Of a stretch of DNA of 48,785 nt, positions 8,619 through 18,700 are shown in pieces. The DNA is from Planctomycetales bacterium (GTDB lineage Bacteria; Planctomycetota; Planctomycetia; Isosphaerales; Isosphaeraceae): contig DAIDKV010000113.1 in the NCBI GenBank assembly GCA_027449865.1, positions 1 to 48,785 on the forward strand, read 5' to 3'. The notes beneath the pieces are model-generated. The model was not told the DNA's origin and searched no databases. It worked only from the letters and a program-made list of their open reading frames with translations. Position 1 is the first letter of the stretch, and each line of letters opens with the position of its first letter. The translations under genes were made by a program, and so were the position numbers.

Positions 8619-10067
8619 TCAGAACCGGAAATAGATAAACGGATTATGCGTTCCGGCGGCCAGGAACATCGACGAGGCCAGGAACATCAGCCCCAGGGAG
8701 CCCAGTTCGATCATGTCGAGCGTTCCCCGCAAGACTGGCCGAAGCGAGACCCAGGCCGTCTCGACCATCCGTTCCCTCGCCCGGACCATCCAGGCAGCAA
8801 CCGGCATGGAGCCGATCACGCCCGCCGTCATCGCCAGCATCACGAGGGGGTCGAGGTACACGGACGGGTGATACTCCACGCCCGTTCCCGTCCCGAATCC
8901 GGCCATCGATCGCAGGATGCCGAATGCCTCCCCAACGCTCTCCGCGCGGAAGAAGACCCAGCCGATCATCACCGCGAGCATCGTCTGGACGTGACCAACC
9001 ACCGGGGATTGCCTCTCCAGCCAACGCCCGAGCCCCATCCGCTCGGCCACCAGCAGGACGCCGTGAAAGAGGCCCCAGACCAAGAAATTCCAGCTCGCGC
9101 CGTGCCACATCCCGCAGAGCGCGAAGACGATTAACAGATTGGCGTAGGTCCGCAACGGGCCCCTTCGATTGCCGCCGAGAGGGATATACACATAATCGCG
9201 AAACCAAGTCGAGAGCGAGATGTGCCAGCGGCGCCAGAACTCCGTGACCGATCGGGCGATGTAGGGACGATCGAAGTTCTCGCGGAAGTCGATCCCGAAC
9301 ATGGCCGCCAGGCCGATCGCCATGTCGGAATATCCCGAGAAGTCGAAGTAAATTTGCAAGGTGTAGCTGACAACGCCCAGCCAGGCGACCGAGGCGGTTA
9401 GATCGCTCGTGGGCGCCTGGAAGACGGCCTCGGCGACCGTCGCAACCGGATTGGCGATCAGCATCTTCTTCGCGAGTCCGATGACGAACCGCCGCACGCC
9501 GCGCGCGAATGCCTCCGTTGTGATCGCCGGATCGACGAGCTGGCCGGCGATGTCGCCGTATCGGACGATCGGGCCGGCGATCGAATGCGGGAAGAAGGTC
9601 ATGTAGAGGGCGAACGTGAGAGGCCCTCCCGCCCTCGCCTGGCCCCGATGGATGTCGACCAGGTATGAGATCGCGTGGAATGTGAAGAACGAGATGCCCA
9701 GTGGCAGGTGAACCGGGCCCAGGTGAATCTGGTACGATCCAAAGACGCCGAGCATCGAGTCGACGTTGTCGACCAGGAAATTCGCGTACTTGAACGCGAT
9801 CAGTCCGATCAGATCGACCGCAATGGTCGCCGCGAGCAGGAACCGCTTTCGTGCCGGGCTCGGCAGCCATTCCAGTCGTCGGGCTGCCGCGTAGTTGACT
9901 GCGATGATCGCGGCCATGACCAGCACGTAGCGTCCCTCGCCCCAGGCGTAGAAGCCCAGGCTGGCGACGAGCAGGACCATATTCCGGCCAGTGCCCCGAG
10001 CGAGGAAAAACATCGCCAGGACCAGAGGCAGGAACAGAAACAGGAACAGGGGTGAGCTAAAGAGCAT
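8619..10067 (-). CDS. MBOAT O-acyltransferase, AlgI-like
   Basis: A polytopic membrane protein of 482 residues when started at ATG 10067. The reading frame extends upstream to 10283, but those 72 residues are Arg/Pro-rich and non-membrane, while 10067 begins directly with the hydrophobic MLFSSPLFLFLFLPL typical of AlgI. MBOAT landmarks follow: YLVDIHRG, FFPHSIAGPIVRY, the LQIYFDFSGYSDMAIG segment, the FWRRWHISLSTWFRDYVY block and the active-site His in CGMWHGASWNFLVWG. It moves acetyl groups across the inner membrane for polysaccharide acetylation. It is followed by its AlgX-like partner and is divergent from two glycosyltransferases, so a surface-polysaccharide role is likely. Confidence 0.88.
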   Translation of the reverse strand: MLFSSPLFLFLFLPLVLAMFFLARGTGRNMVLLVASLGFYAWGEGRYVLVMAAIIAVNYAAARRLEWLPSPARKRFLLAATIAVDLIGLIAFKYANFLVDNVDSMLGVFGSYQIHLGPVHLPLGISFFTFHAISYLVDIHRGQARAGGPLTFALYMTFFPHSIAGPIVRYGDIAGQLVDPAITTEAFARGVRRFVIGLAKKMLIANPVATVAEAVFQAPTSDLTASVAWLGVVSYTLQIYFDFSGYSDMAIGLAAMFGIDFRENFDRPYIARSVTEFWRRWHISLSTWFRDYVYIPLGGNRRGPLRTYANLLIVFALCGMWHGASWNFLVWGLFHGVLLVAERMGLGRWLERQSPVVGHVQTMLAVMIGWVFFRAESVGEAFGILRSMAGFGTGTGVEYHPSVYLDPLVMLAMTAGVIGSMPVAAWMVRARERMVETAWVSLRPVLRGTLDMIELGSLGLMFLASSMFLAAGTHNPFIYFRF

Positions 10068-10546
10068 GAGGCGATCGGTCTCCTCGGCGGCGCGAGGCGG
10101 CGGTTCGGCCGCTCGTCCCGCGCGGCGGGCACGATTTGTGATCGGCGATGTGAGGGCATCTCCTCTGCGAATGACAGAGGTTTCTTGACGGATTACCGGG
10201 CCGACGCCGAATGCGCCGCCCATTCGGCTCCAAGGACTCGCGTCTTTTCCTTCAGGAGGGGTCGGGGGACGGCCGAAACACAACAGGCCCGGCCTTGTCC
10301 GGACAGTGTCGGCAAGATCGCGACCCTGCGGTGGCCGCGTTGACAGAGGAAAGGGTTCCGGCTACATTCCCGCCGCACGTCGCGACAGTATAGCGACGAT
10401 GCGGCCGAGATCCAGGCTGCTCGACGAGAACGCGGCGAGGTGATCGCCCCGCTCCGTCGCTGTAGGTCGCGGGCGCGTGTTCGGGCGATCCCAAGGACGG
10501 AGACGCATTCCGGCACGTGGCCCGTTCTGACGGGCGAGGGTGAATC
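10068..10546. other. Divergent intergenic region, no gene seen
   Basis: This stretch separates the acetylation pair (minus) from the glycosyltransferases (plus). It should hold both promoters, but no convincing -35/-10 pair was found. A small hairpin, 10206-10213 with 10221-10228, has 8 pairs and a 7-base loop. The upstream extension of the MBOAT frame covers 10068-10283 but looks non-coding. Confidence 0.5.
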
Positions 10547-11722
10547 ATGGACGATGTCCCCGCCGGTCCGGCGAGCCCGGGGCCGCGGAGGCCGTCGCTC
10601 TCGGTGGTGGTCCCCGTCCGCGACGGTGGCCGCGACTTCGAGCGGTGCCTCCGTCGGCTTCGCGACTCGAGCGCGGCCGATTTTGAGTTGATTGTCGTGG
10701 ACGATGGCTCGACCGACGATTCCTTCGGCGTTGCGGAGCGAGCCGGGGCGGTCGTTGTTCGACTCGACCGGCCACAGGGTCCGGCCGCGGCCCGCAACCT
10801 CGGCGCCCAGCGAGCCTCAGCCCCCCTGATCTTCTTCCTGGACGCCGACGTCGCCGTACATCCCGAGGCGATAACCCGGGCACTGGCCCGCTTTCACGCG
10901 GATCCCGACCTCGCGGCCCTGTTCGGCTCGTACGATGACGATCCCGCCGCGCCGGGTATCGTGAGTCAGTACCGAAATCTGCTCCACCATTTCGTCCACC
11001 AGCAAGGGCGGTTCCACGGAGAAGTCCGACCGGTCCACACCTTCTGGACCGGCTGCGGGATGATCCGCCGCGACCTCTTCCTCGACTTCGGGGGCTTCGA
11101 CCCGCGGCTTTATCCGAGGCCTGCGATCGAGGACATCGAGCTGGGGTATCGCCTCACACGCGCGGGATATCGGATCGTTCTGGCTCGCGATGTCCTGGCG
11201 ACCCACATGAAACGGTGGACCCTCGCCGAGATGGTCCGCACCGACATTTTCCGACGGGGTGTCCCCTGGATGCTCCTCATCAAGCGGACGGGGATTGTCG
11301 AGACCGACCTGAACGTTCGCGCGACCCAGAAACTCTGCGTCGCGCTCACTGGTCTCTCGGGGATCGCCGCGTCCCTGGTCCCGCTCGCCCCGACCGTGGC
11401 CTCGGCGGCCGTTGCCGGGACGATCGCCATCGGGGGCCTCGCGGCGATCGCCGGACTGAATCGGGCGTTCTTCGCGTTCCTCGCCCGACGCAAGGGGTGG
11501 GCTTTCGCCGCGGCGGGCCTGGCCTTGCAACAGGTGTATTACATGAGCTGCGGGCTCTCCGTCGTGATTGCAATGACCTACTGGCAGTTTGGTCGCCTTG
11601 GCCGTCGGGCCACTCGACCCGGCCGTGCCTCGGTTCCCGCGCCGCACCTTCAGGGCAGCCGCGAGGCCAGCGCGGCCCCACGACGCGCCGGCCGCGCGAC
11701 CCGACCGGGAGACCGGTCATGA
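10547..11722 (+). CDS. Family 2 glycosyltransferase, membrane-associated
   Basis: A GT-A fold domain opens with LSVVVPVRDGG and ELIVVDDGSTDDS. The metal-binding DxD-like motif is FFLDADVAV and the acceptor-side motif is EDIELGYRL, preceded by the FWTGCGMIRRDLF segment. A hydrophobic C-terminal part (about 265-350) gives two or three membrane segments, followed by a basic, Pro-rich tail. It would extend or start a surface glycan at the cytoplasmic face of the membrane. Its stop codon overlaps the next start as ATGA at 11719-11722, so the two glycosyltransferases are translationally coupled. Donor and acceptor cannot be told from sequence. Confidence 0.85.
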   Translation: MDDVPAGPASPGPRRPSLSVVVPVRDGGRDFERCLRRLRDSSAADFELIVVDDGSTDDSFGVAERAGAVVVRLDRPQGPAAARNLGAQRASAPLIFFLDADVAVHPEAITRALARFHADPDLAALFGSYDDDPAAPGIVSQYRNLLHHFVHQQGRFHGEVRPVHTFWTGCGMIRRDLFLDFGGFDPRLYPRPAIEDIELGYRLTRAGYRIVLARDVLATHMKRWTLAEMVRTDIFRRGVPWMLLIKRTGIVETDLNVRATQKLCVALTGLSGIAASLVPLAPTVASAAVAGTIAIGGLAAIAGLNRAFFAFLARRKGWAFAAAGLALQQVYYMSCGLSVVIAMTYWQFGRLGRRATRPGRASVPAPHLQGSREASAAPRRAGRATRPGDRS

Positions 11723-12912
11723 TGAGGATCGGGATCGACGGGAGCTGCCTCTCCAACCGACGCGGCTTCGGTCGGTTTGCTCGCCAACTGGTCGATGCGG
11801 TCGCTCGGCAGGAGACGCCCCACCGCTTCACCATCTTCATCGACGCCCCTTCAGCTCCGTCGGTTGAGATCCCGCCGGGCTTCGATTGGATCAAGGTCGA
11901 GGTCGGCGAGGCACCCAGCCGGGCGGCCTCGGCCCAGGGACGCCGTCGTCTCGGCGACATGCTCGCGATGGGGCGGGCTGTCGCGCGGCTGGGCCTCGAC
12001 GCGATGTACTTCCCGGCCACATACAGCTTCTTCCCGGTCTGGAACTGCGGCCGGCTGATTGTGACGATGCACGACACACTTCCGCTGGAACATCCCGAGC
12101 TGGTCTTCCCGAGATTGGCCGGTCGGATCGCCTGGCAACTCAAGGAGACGGCCGCCGCGCGGTGGGCTGACCGGATTGTCACGGTATCTGAGGCGTCCAG
12201 GCGCTCGATTGAAGGCTGGCTCGGCCGCCCCGACCCGAGGATTCGCCTGATCACCGAGGGGCCTGACCCGATCTTCGGCCCGCGCCCCGAGGGCTCCGAA
12301 TCCGCCGAGATTCTTGGAAGATACGGCCTTTCACCGGGCGAGCGGTTCTTGCTCTATGTTGGCGGCCTGAGCCCGCACAAGAATCTTCCGAGGCTGATTG
12401 AGGCATTCGCACGGTCGGCGTCCAATGACGTCCGGCTGGTTCTCACCGGCGACATCCACGACGTCTTTCATACCGGGATTCCGATGATCCGAGAGGCGAT
12501 CGCCCGCCACGGACTGGCCGCCCGGGTGATCCTCACCGGATTCGTCCCCGACGCGGAGCTCGCTTTTCTGTATTCGAGGGCCTACGCGCTGGTTCAGCCC
12601 TCGCTGCTGGAGGGCTTCGGCCTCCCGGCCGTCGAGGCGATGGCCTGTGGGACCCCGGTCATGGCCAGCCGGGCCGGTTCGCTCCCCGAGGTCGTCGGTG
12701 AGGCCGGTCTGTTCTTCGACCCGACCGACGTCGAACAGATTGCCCGCACGATCACGGAACTTCTGGCCAATTCCGCCCGCCGCGATCAACTCGCTGGACG
12801 GGCCATCGCTCGATCTTCGCGGTTCACCTGGGACGCTGCTGCTCGAGCACTTCTTGACTGCTTCGATGAGTTTGACCCCGCCCGCGCCCCTGCCCTGGCT
12901 CGGGGCGCCTGA
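11719..12912 (+). CDS. Family 4 glycosyltransferase
   Basis: This 397-residue GT-B enzyme has the N-terminal acceptor domain beginning RIGIDGSCLSNRRGFGRF and the C-terminal donor domain with VGGLSPHKNLPRLIEAF. The E-x7-E sugar-nucleotide motif is EGFGLPAVEAMACGTPV, followed by GSLPEVVGEAG. ATG 11719 is chosen over far upstream starts because it begins at the family's first strand and overlaps the GT2 stop by 4 bases. A second ATG follows directly. It probably acts with the GT2 gene on the glycan that the divergent AlgI/AlgX-like pair acetylates. That link is inference from position. Confidence 0.87.
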   Translation: MMRIGIDGSCLSNRRGFGRFARQLVDAVARQETPHRFTIFIDAPSAPSVEIPPGFDWIKVEVGEAPSRAASAQGRRRLGDMLAMGRAVARLGLDAMYFPATYSFFPVWNCGRLIVTMHDTLPLEHPELVFPRLAGRIAWQLKETAAARWADRIVTVSEASRRSIEGWLGRPDPRIRLITEGPDPIFGPRPEGSESAEILGRYGLSPGERFLLYVGGLSPHKNLPRLIEAFARSASNDVRLVLTGDIHDVFHTGIPMIREAIARHGLAARVILTGFVPDAELAFLYSRAYALVQPSLLEGFGLPAVEAMACGTPVMASRAGSLPEVVGEAGLFFDPTDVEQIARTITELLANSARRDQLAGRAIARSSRFTWDAAARALLDCFDEFDPARAPALARGA

Positions 12913-13021
12913 ACGTCGCCCGTTGCCCCGCTGCTCCGCGCCGGATAACCTCTGGGGAACTGGCTGGAAGCCGCGAGGGCCCCGGCCGTTGGACCCATCC
13001 CCAGGACCCGGACCCGCACCC

Positions 13022-14059
13022 ATGAAACCGCAATACTTTGCAGGGCCGTCGACCATCGGCGCCCTCGCCCTGATCGTCCTCGGACTGAATACCCCGGCCC
13101 GCGCCCAGGCCCAGAAGGCCGACCGGCCGACACTCGGCACGATCGAGCGGCTCGACCCGCGTTTCGATTCCCTCGTCCCGAAGGACTCCTGGGTCGAGCG
13201 AATTGCCGAGGGCTTCGACTGGTCCGAGGGCCCCGTCTGGGATCACTCGGAGGGCCGCCTGCTGTTCTCCGACGTCCCGATGAACACGGTCTTCCAGTGG
13301 CGAGACGGCAAGGGAGTCAGCGTCTTCCTCAAGCCGAGCGGATACACCGGCAAGACGCCCCGCGGCGGTGAGCCAGGCTCCAACGGCCTGATCATGGACG
13401 CGAAGGGCCGGCTTGTCCTCTGCCAGCACGGCGACCGCCGCGTCGCCCGACTCGACGGCCAGACCTTCACCACTCTTGCCGATCGCTACCAGGGAAAACG
13501 GTTCAATAGCCCCAACGACGGCGTTTACCGGTCGAACGGCGATCTCTACTTCACCGACCCGCCTTACGGCCTCCTCGGTAATAACAACGATCCGGCGAAG
13601 GAACTGGACTTCAACGGAGTCTATCGCCTCTCAACCGATGGCGCGGTGACTCTTCTCACAAAAGAGATGACGTTTCCCAATGGCATCGCCTTTTCGCCGG
13701 ACGAGAAAACGCTTTACGTCGCCAACTCCGATCCGCGCCGGGCGATCTGGAAGGCCTTCCCAGTGAAGGAAGATGGTACGCTCGGCGAGGGCCGCGTCTT
13801 CGCCGATGTGACGAGTTCGGTCTCGCCCCAGAAGAAGGGGCTGCCAGATGGGATGAAGGTGGACGCCTCGGGGAACCTGTTCGCGACCGGCCCAGGCGGC
13901 GTGCTTGTCTTCTCCCCCGACGGGACCCACCTGGGAACCTTCGCCACCGGAGAGGCCACCGCGAACTGTGGTTGGGGTGAGGATGGCTCGACCCTCTTCA
14001 TCACGGCCGACATGTACGTGGGCCGCGTCCGGCTCACGACAAAGGGGAAGGGCTTCTGA
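13022..14059 (+). CDS. Exported SMP-30/gluconolactonase-like beta-propeller hydrolase
   Basis: The 345-residue product has a signal peptide (hydrophobic about 10-24, likely cleavage after ARA). It then has the six-bladed SMP-30/LRE fold. Family metal-site residues are visible: Glu in SEGPVWDH, Asn in FNSPNDGVY and Asp in FSPDEKTLYVANSD. Members open sugar lactones such as gluconolactone in the periplasm. ATG 13022 is taken because it starts the signal peptide; the frame runs further upstream, inside the GT4 gene, without family similarity. The gap to GT4 is 109 bases, so it may be a separate transcript. Confidence 0.85.
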   Translation: MKPQYFAGPSTIGALALIVLGLNTPARAQAQKADRPTLGTIERLDPRFDSLVPKDSWVERIAEGFDWSEGPVWDHSEGRLLFSDVPMNTVFQWRDGKGVSVFLKPSGYTGKTPRGGEPGSNGLIMDAKGRLVLCQHGDRRVARLDGQTFTTLADRYQGKRFNSPNDGVYRSNGDLYFTDPPYGLLGNNNDPAKELDFNGVYRLSTDGAVTLLTKEMTFPNGIAFSPDEKTLYVANSDPRRAIWKAFPVKEDGTLGEGRVFADVTSSVSPQKKGLPDGMKVDASGNLFATGPGGVLVFSPDGTHLGTFATGEATANCGWGEDGSTLFITADMYVGRVRLTTKGKGF

Positions 14060-14106
14060 TTCCGAGCGGATTGTCCGCCGTCGCCCCAGAAACGGAGGCT
14101 GCCGAG

Positions 14107-14475
14107 ATGAGTGACCCGAAGGAGAAGCCGAAAACCTACTCCGACGAGGAGGTGACGGCAAAAATCCGAGAGCATGGCCTCTCGGAATGGTATCTCGAAG
14201 ACGGCTGGCTCCGGCGGAAATACAGTACGGACGGATGGCCGACGACATTGATGCTGGTCAATGCCGTCGGCTTTCTTTGCGAGGCCGCCTACCACCATGC
14301 CGACCTCTCGGTGACCTGGGCGAAAGTCTGGGTGAAACTCAAGACGCACTCCGCCGGAGGAATCACCGACCTCGACTTCGCCCTCGCCCGAAAGATCGAA
14401 GAACTTGCCCTCTGGCGACCCGAACCCGGCGGACCACTCGAAGGAACGCCCAACCCGTTCGTCAAACGGTCCTGA
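14107..14475 (+). CDS. Pterin-4a-carbinolamine dehydratase-like protein
   Basis: The 122-residue protein matches 4a-hydroxytetrahydrobiopterin dehydratases, which dehydrate the carbinolamine formed by pterin-dependent aromatic amino acid hydroxylases. The core motif is EAAYHHADLSVTWAKVW followed by THSAGGITDLD, with Ala where Pro or Ser is usual after the His pair. ATG 14107 has GGAGG 8 bases upstream; an in-frame TTG at 14071 has none. No aromatic hydroxylase is in the window, so it may act elsewhere or have another role. Confidence 0.82.
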   Translation: MSDPKEKPKTYSDEEVTAKIREHGLSEWYLEDGWLRRKYSTDGWPTTLMLVNAVGFLCEAAYHHADLSVTWAKVWVKLKTHSAGGITDLDFALARKIEELALWRPEPGGPLEGTPNPFVKRS

Positions 14476-14589
14476 GCCAGAGCCGGCGAGCCAGCCGATG
14501 GAATCCAGTCGCCCTTGACACTCGAACGCTTCGACTCTACCTTAATCATGGTCGCCGTTTGGCTCCATGCGCCTCATCGGCCGACGCCT

Positions 14590-14662
14590 GCCACCTTAGC
14601 TCAGTTGGTAGAGCGCAGCTTTCGTAAAGCTGAAGTCCAGGGTTCGAGTCCCTGAGGTGGCT
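14590..14662 (+). tRNA. tRNA-Thr (anticodon CGT)
   Basis: A complete cloverleaf is visible. The acceptor stem pairs 14590-14596 with 14655-14661, the D stem pairs 14599-14602 with 14611-14614, and the anticodon stem pairs 14616-14620 with 14628-14632. The loop is TTCGTAA (anticodon CGT at 14623-14625, reading ACG). The T stem pairs 14638-14642 with 14650-14654 around TTCGAGT. No CCA is encoded. Confidence 0.97.
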
Positions 14663-14675
14663 CTCACACCACCAG

Positions 14676-14708
14676 GCCGCAGTCCAAATCCAGGACTGCG
14701 GCTTTTTT
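14676..14708 (+). terminator. Intrinsic terminator of tRNA-Thr
   Basis: A perfect 10-base stem (14676-14685 with 14693-14702), a 7-base loop and six T residues follow the tRNA by 13 bases. Confidence 0.93.
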
Positions 14709-15548
14709 ATTTCGAACGTCGCCTCCCCATCGGCGTATCTTCTTTCTGCCGAAAGGTTCTCCGATCATGATCCTTCAACCCACGGTCCGCAGTTCACCCA
14801 GAACGTGGAAGGCCCTCATCCCGGAAATTTCGCCAGAACGCCCTTGAAGCCTGGCCAGGGGCCTGCCTATGGTGTTAGAGACGTGTAACGGATTCCTCAG
14901 GGATGGGTTCGTTTCCAAGGACGGTCGACATCGTCCACGACCCTCCCGGCGCACGCCGCCGGAACCTCGCTCCCGAGCGGGCCGCACCTTCCAGGCAGCG
15001 CGCTCAGCCGGCCTCGAAGGATCGTGCCGGATCGCGTGGTGGTTCATGGAACCAATAGGATCGACTGGAAGCTCGGGCTCGTGAAGGTCCGAAAGGGTAC
15101 AGCGTCGATTCAGGCCGATGCCTCGCGTCGTGTGAAGGCGTCCGCGGGATCGAGAGGCAGGAAAAGTCATTCTCCCACGGAAATCAGAGTCTGAACCGGC
15201 CAATAATCCGTCCGGTGATCGTTCGCGCCTCGTCGCCTCAGCGGCTCGAGCGAGGTTCCTCAGCCTCACCCCGTCCACCCGTCATCCCACCTGTATTCGG
15301 CTCGGACTTGTTTTCCTAAATGCCTGGGATTTCAACCTCTTGTGCCTATAAATATTGTTCTTTCTGTTGCTTGATCTCACAAAATCATGAAGGAATGGAT
15401 TTTCGAGGATCTGGTATTTGAATTGCAGGGGTAATGGGGCCCAAGGTTTTTCGGCCCATGAGATGTGAGCCGCTGTCGACAGACGATCGGCGGCGAGGTG
15501 AGTCGAGGGCCTGCGACGTCGGGCATCGGCCCCCGGAAGGAGACCGCG
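14709..15548. other. Long non-coding stretch upstream of the lipopeptide locus
   Basis: No recognisable gene in about 840 bases. The open frames on both strands read as Arg/Pro-rich low-complexity protein and have no family features. Base composition changes: 15300-15435 is clearly AT-rich against a GC-rich background, including a TATAAA at 15347-15352 without a good -35. This is the likeliest place for the locus promoter. Confidence 0.5.
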
Positions 15549-15755
15549 ATGACGAGCGACGATCAGGGGCGTTACAAGGTGGTTGTGAATCCGGAGGGAC
15601 AGTACTCGATCTGGTTCGCCGATCGCGAGAATCCGCCCGGCTGGGAAGACGCGGGCCGAGAAGGCCCCAGGGAGGAATGCCTGACGTACATCGAGGAGGT
15701 CTGGACGGACATGCGACCGCTCAGCCTCAGGAAGCGGATGGAAGAGGCGAAGTGA
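15549..15755 (+). CDS. MbtH-like NRPS accessory protein
   Basis: A 68-residue MbtH-family protein with the diagnostic segments YKVVVNPEGQYSIWFADRE, PPGWEDAG and the block YIEEVWTDMRPLSLRKRM. These proteins bind adenylation domains and are needed for their folding or activity. AAGGAG 6 bases before ATG 15549 fixes the start over an in-frame ATG at 15465. The next gene begins 4 bases after its stop, so it leads the lipopeptide operon. Its likely partners are the four adenylation domains downstream. Confidence 0.95.
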   Translation: MTSDDQGRYKVVVNPEGQYSIWFADRENPPGWEDAGREGPREECLTYIEEVWTDMRPLSLRKRMEEAK

Positions 15756-15759
15756 TCTC

Positions 15760-18700
15760 ATGGATCGACCACCCGACGCGACGATCGACGGCGCGGAGAC
15801 CTTGGTCTCGCTCCTGCGACGATCCGCGGCCGAGAATCCAGCCGCCGAACTGTTCTCCTTCCTTCCCGACGGTGAGCCGACCGGCGCCCTTGCGATGACT
15901 CGCGGCGATCTCGATCGAGTCGTCCGGGAACTGGCCGCCCGGCTTCAGTCGCGGGGTCTTGCCGGCGAGCGGGCGCTGCTGGTTTACCCGCCGGGGCTGG
16001 ATTTTCTCGTCGCGTTTTTCGGCTGCCTGTATGCGGGGGTGGTGGCCGTTCCCGCCTATCCACCGCGTCCCAACCGGCCGATGACCCGCCTGATTTCAAT
16101 CGTCGAGGATGCCCGGCCCGCGGTCGTTCTGACCTGCGATTTGCTCCAGAACGAATCGGTCCGATGGTCGGGCGGCATCCCGGAACTCTCGGGGGTCGAG
16201 GTCCTGGTTTCCGATGAGTCGGGCCCCGCCGGTACCGGCTGGAAAGATCCCGGCGCCTCGGCCGAGACCCTGGCCTTCCTGCAATACACCTCCGGGTCGA
16301 CGGCCGCACCCAGGGGTGTGATGATCTCGCACGGCAACCTGATGGACAACTCCAGGCGCATTCAGGCCATCTTCGGCTCAAGAGCCGGCGAGCGGGGCGT
16401 GTTCTGGCTACCGCTCTTCCACGACATGGGGCTGATTGGCGGCGTGATTCAGACCCTCTACTGCGGCGGGTCGAGCACGCTGATGTCCCCCGTCTCCTTC
16501 CTCCAGCGCCCGCTCCGTTGGCTGGAGGCGATCAGCCGGACCGGCGCGACGATCAGCGGGGCGCCGAACTTCGCGTATGACCTCTGCGTCGAGAAATCGA
16601 CGCACGAACAACGAGCTGCGCTCGATCTCTCGCAGTGGAAGGTCGCCTTCAACGGGGCCGAACCCGTCCGTGCCGAGACCCTGGAGCGATTCGCCGAGGC
16701 GTTCGAGCCGGCCGGCTTTCGTGCCGAGGCTTTTCTCCCCTGTTACGGTCTGGCCGAGGCCACGTTACTTGTCTCGGGCCATCCATCTGGCCAGCGTCCG
16801 GTGATCCTCTCCCTCGACGCCGCCGCGCTGGGACGCGGTCTGGCCTCCGATCCCGGCGAGGACGCGACGATCGCCCGACTCGTGAGCAGCGGGCGCCCCG
16901 CGGAGGGCCACCTCGTCGCAATCGTCGACCCGGCCGCAGGGATCGAACGGTCCGAGGACCAGATTGGCGAAATCTGGGTTTCCGGGCCGAGTGTCGCCCA
17001 GGGCTACTGGGGACGTCCCGAGGAGTCTGGCCGAACGATGGGCGCGAGCCTTCACGGACGGGAAGGCGCGACGTTTCTCCGGACCGGAGACCTCGGCTTC
17101 CTCCGTGGCGGCGAGGTTTTCGTCGCGGGGCGAATCAAGGATCTGATCATTCTCCACGGGCGGAACATCTATCCGCAGGACGTGGAGTGGGCGGCCGAGC
17201 GTTCGCATCCCGCGCTCCGGGCGGCCGGTGCCTCAGCGTTTGCCGTCGAAATCCACGGCGAGGAGCGGCTCGCGGTCGTCGCCGAGATCGAGCGAAGACT
17301 CCCGTCGGGCGCCAGTGCCGAGATCTTCGGGGCGATCCGAAGGGCCGTCGCCGAGGCGGTCGACGTCGAGGTTTCTGCGATCCGGATCATCCGACCCGCA
17401 ACCCTCCCGCGCACCTCGAGCGGGAAGGTTCAGCGACACCTCTGCCGCGAGGCCTTCCTCGCCGGTTCGCTTGAGACCCTTGCCGAGTGGAACCTCCCCG
17501 CGCCAGGAACGAAGGTCGCCACAAAAGGGCCCGTCGTCGAAGCCACAGAGGATCGCCCCGCGGCTTCCGGGCGATCCCGGCGCGAGATTGCCGCCTGGCT
17601 GGCGGACCGTGTCGCCAGGTCGCTCGGGATTCGTCCCGACGAGATCGACCCGCGCGCCCCGCTCTCGGGCTTTGGAATCGGTTCCATGCAGGCGGTTCGG
17701 CTGGCGTCCGAACTGGAGGAATGGCTCGGCCGGAAAGTCGCGCCGACCCTGGTTTACGATTACCCGACCATTCTCGCGATCGCCGGCCATCTCTCGGGTG
17801 GAATCCTGGACGCCCGGGGCGCCGCGGCGGTCCAGACCCTCGACCCAGGCAAACGCGAACGCGAGCCGATCGCGATCGTCGGGATCGGCTGCCGGTTCCC
17901 CGGCGCCCGTGGACCGGTCGCCTTCTGGAACCTTCTTTGCGACGGGGTCGAGGCGATCGGCGAGGTTCCCGACGCCCGATGGACTCCCGACGATCTCGAC
18001 GGCCTGGACTTCCCAGCGCGGAGTGGATTTCTCCAGGGGATCGACCTCTTCGACGCGTCTTTCTTCGAGATCACCCGCCGCGAGGCGACGTTCCTCGACC
18101 CACAGCAACGAATGCTTCTGGAGGTCACCTGGGAGGCCCTTGAGGATGCCGGCCAGCCTCCCGACCGGCTCGCTGGTGCCCCCGTCGGTGTGTTCATCGG
18201 GATTTCCACGAGCGATTACGCATTTATTCAGATGAGTCGAGGCGGCGATCCGATCGGCCACCGGATTACCGGCGGCTCGGCGAGTATCGCGGCTAACCGG
18301 ATCTCGCACTTTCTTGACCTGCGCGGCCCGAGTCTGGCGATCGACACGGCCTGCTCGAGCTCGCTCGTCGCGACTTTGACCGCCTGCCGGAGCCTGTGGG
18401 AAGGCGAATCGGAGATGGCTCTGGCCGGCGGGGCGAACGTGCTGCTCCAGCCGCAGGTTTTCGAGGGTTTTGCGAGAGGCGGATTCCTTTCGCCGGATGG
18501 CCGCTGTCGGGCCTTCGACGCCGGTGCGAATGGCTACGTCCGGGGCGAAGGCGTCGGGGTGGTTGTCCTCAAGCCGCTTTCCCGGGCCCTGGCCGACGGC
18601 GATCGTATCTACGCCCTGATCCGGGGTGGCGCCGTCAACCAGGATGGCCGGACCATCGGCCTGACCGCTCCCAGCGGCCCCGCTCAGCAGTCCGTCCTTC

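Noticed and set aside
10206-10228. 8-base hairpin as terminator or operator
   Set aside because: Too short and without T-tract or similar copies; mentioned only in the intergenic note.
14775-15278. Minus-strand open frame of 167 codons in the gap after tRNA-Thr
   Set aside because: Arg/Pro/Gly-rich composition, no domain, no ribosome site; typical chance frame in GC-rich DNA.
15282-15761. Minus-strand frame of 159 codons antisense to mbtH
   Set aside because: Lies opposite a certain gene and shows no family features.
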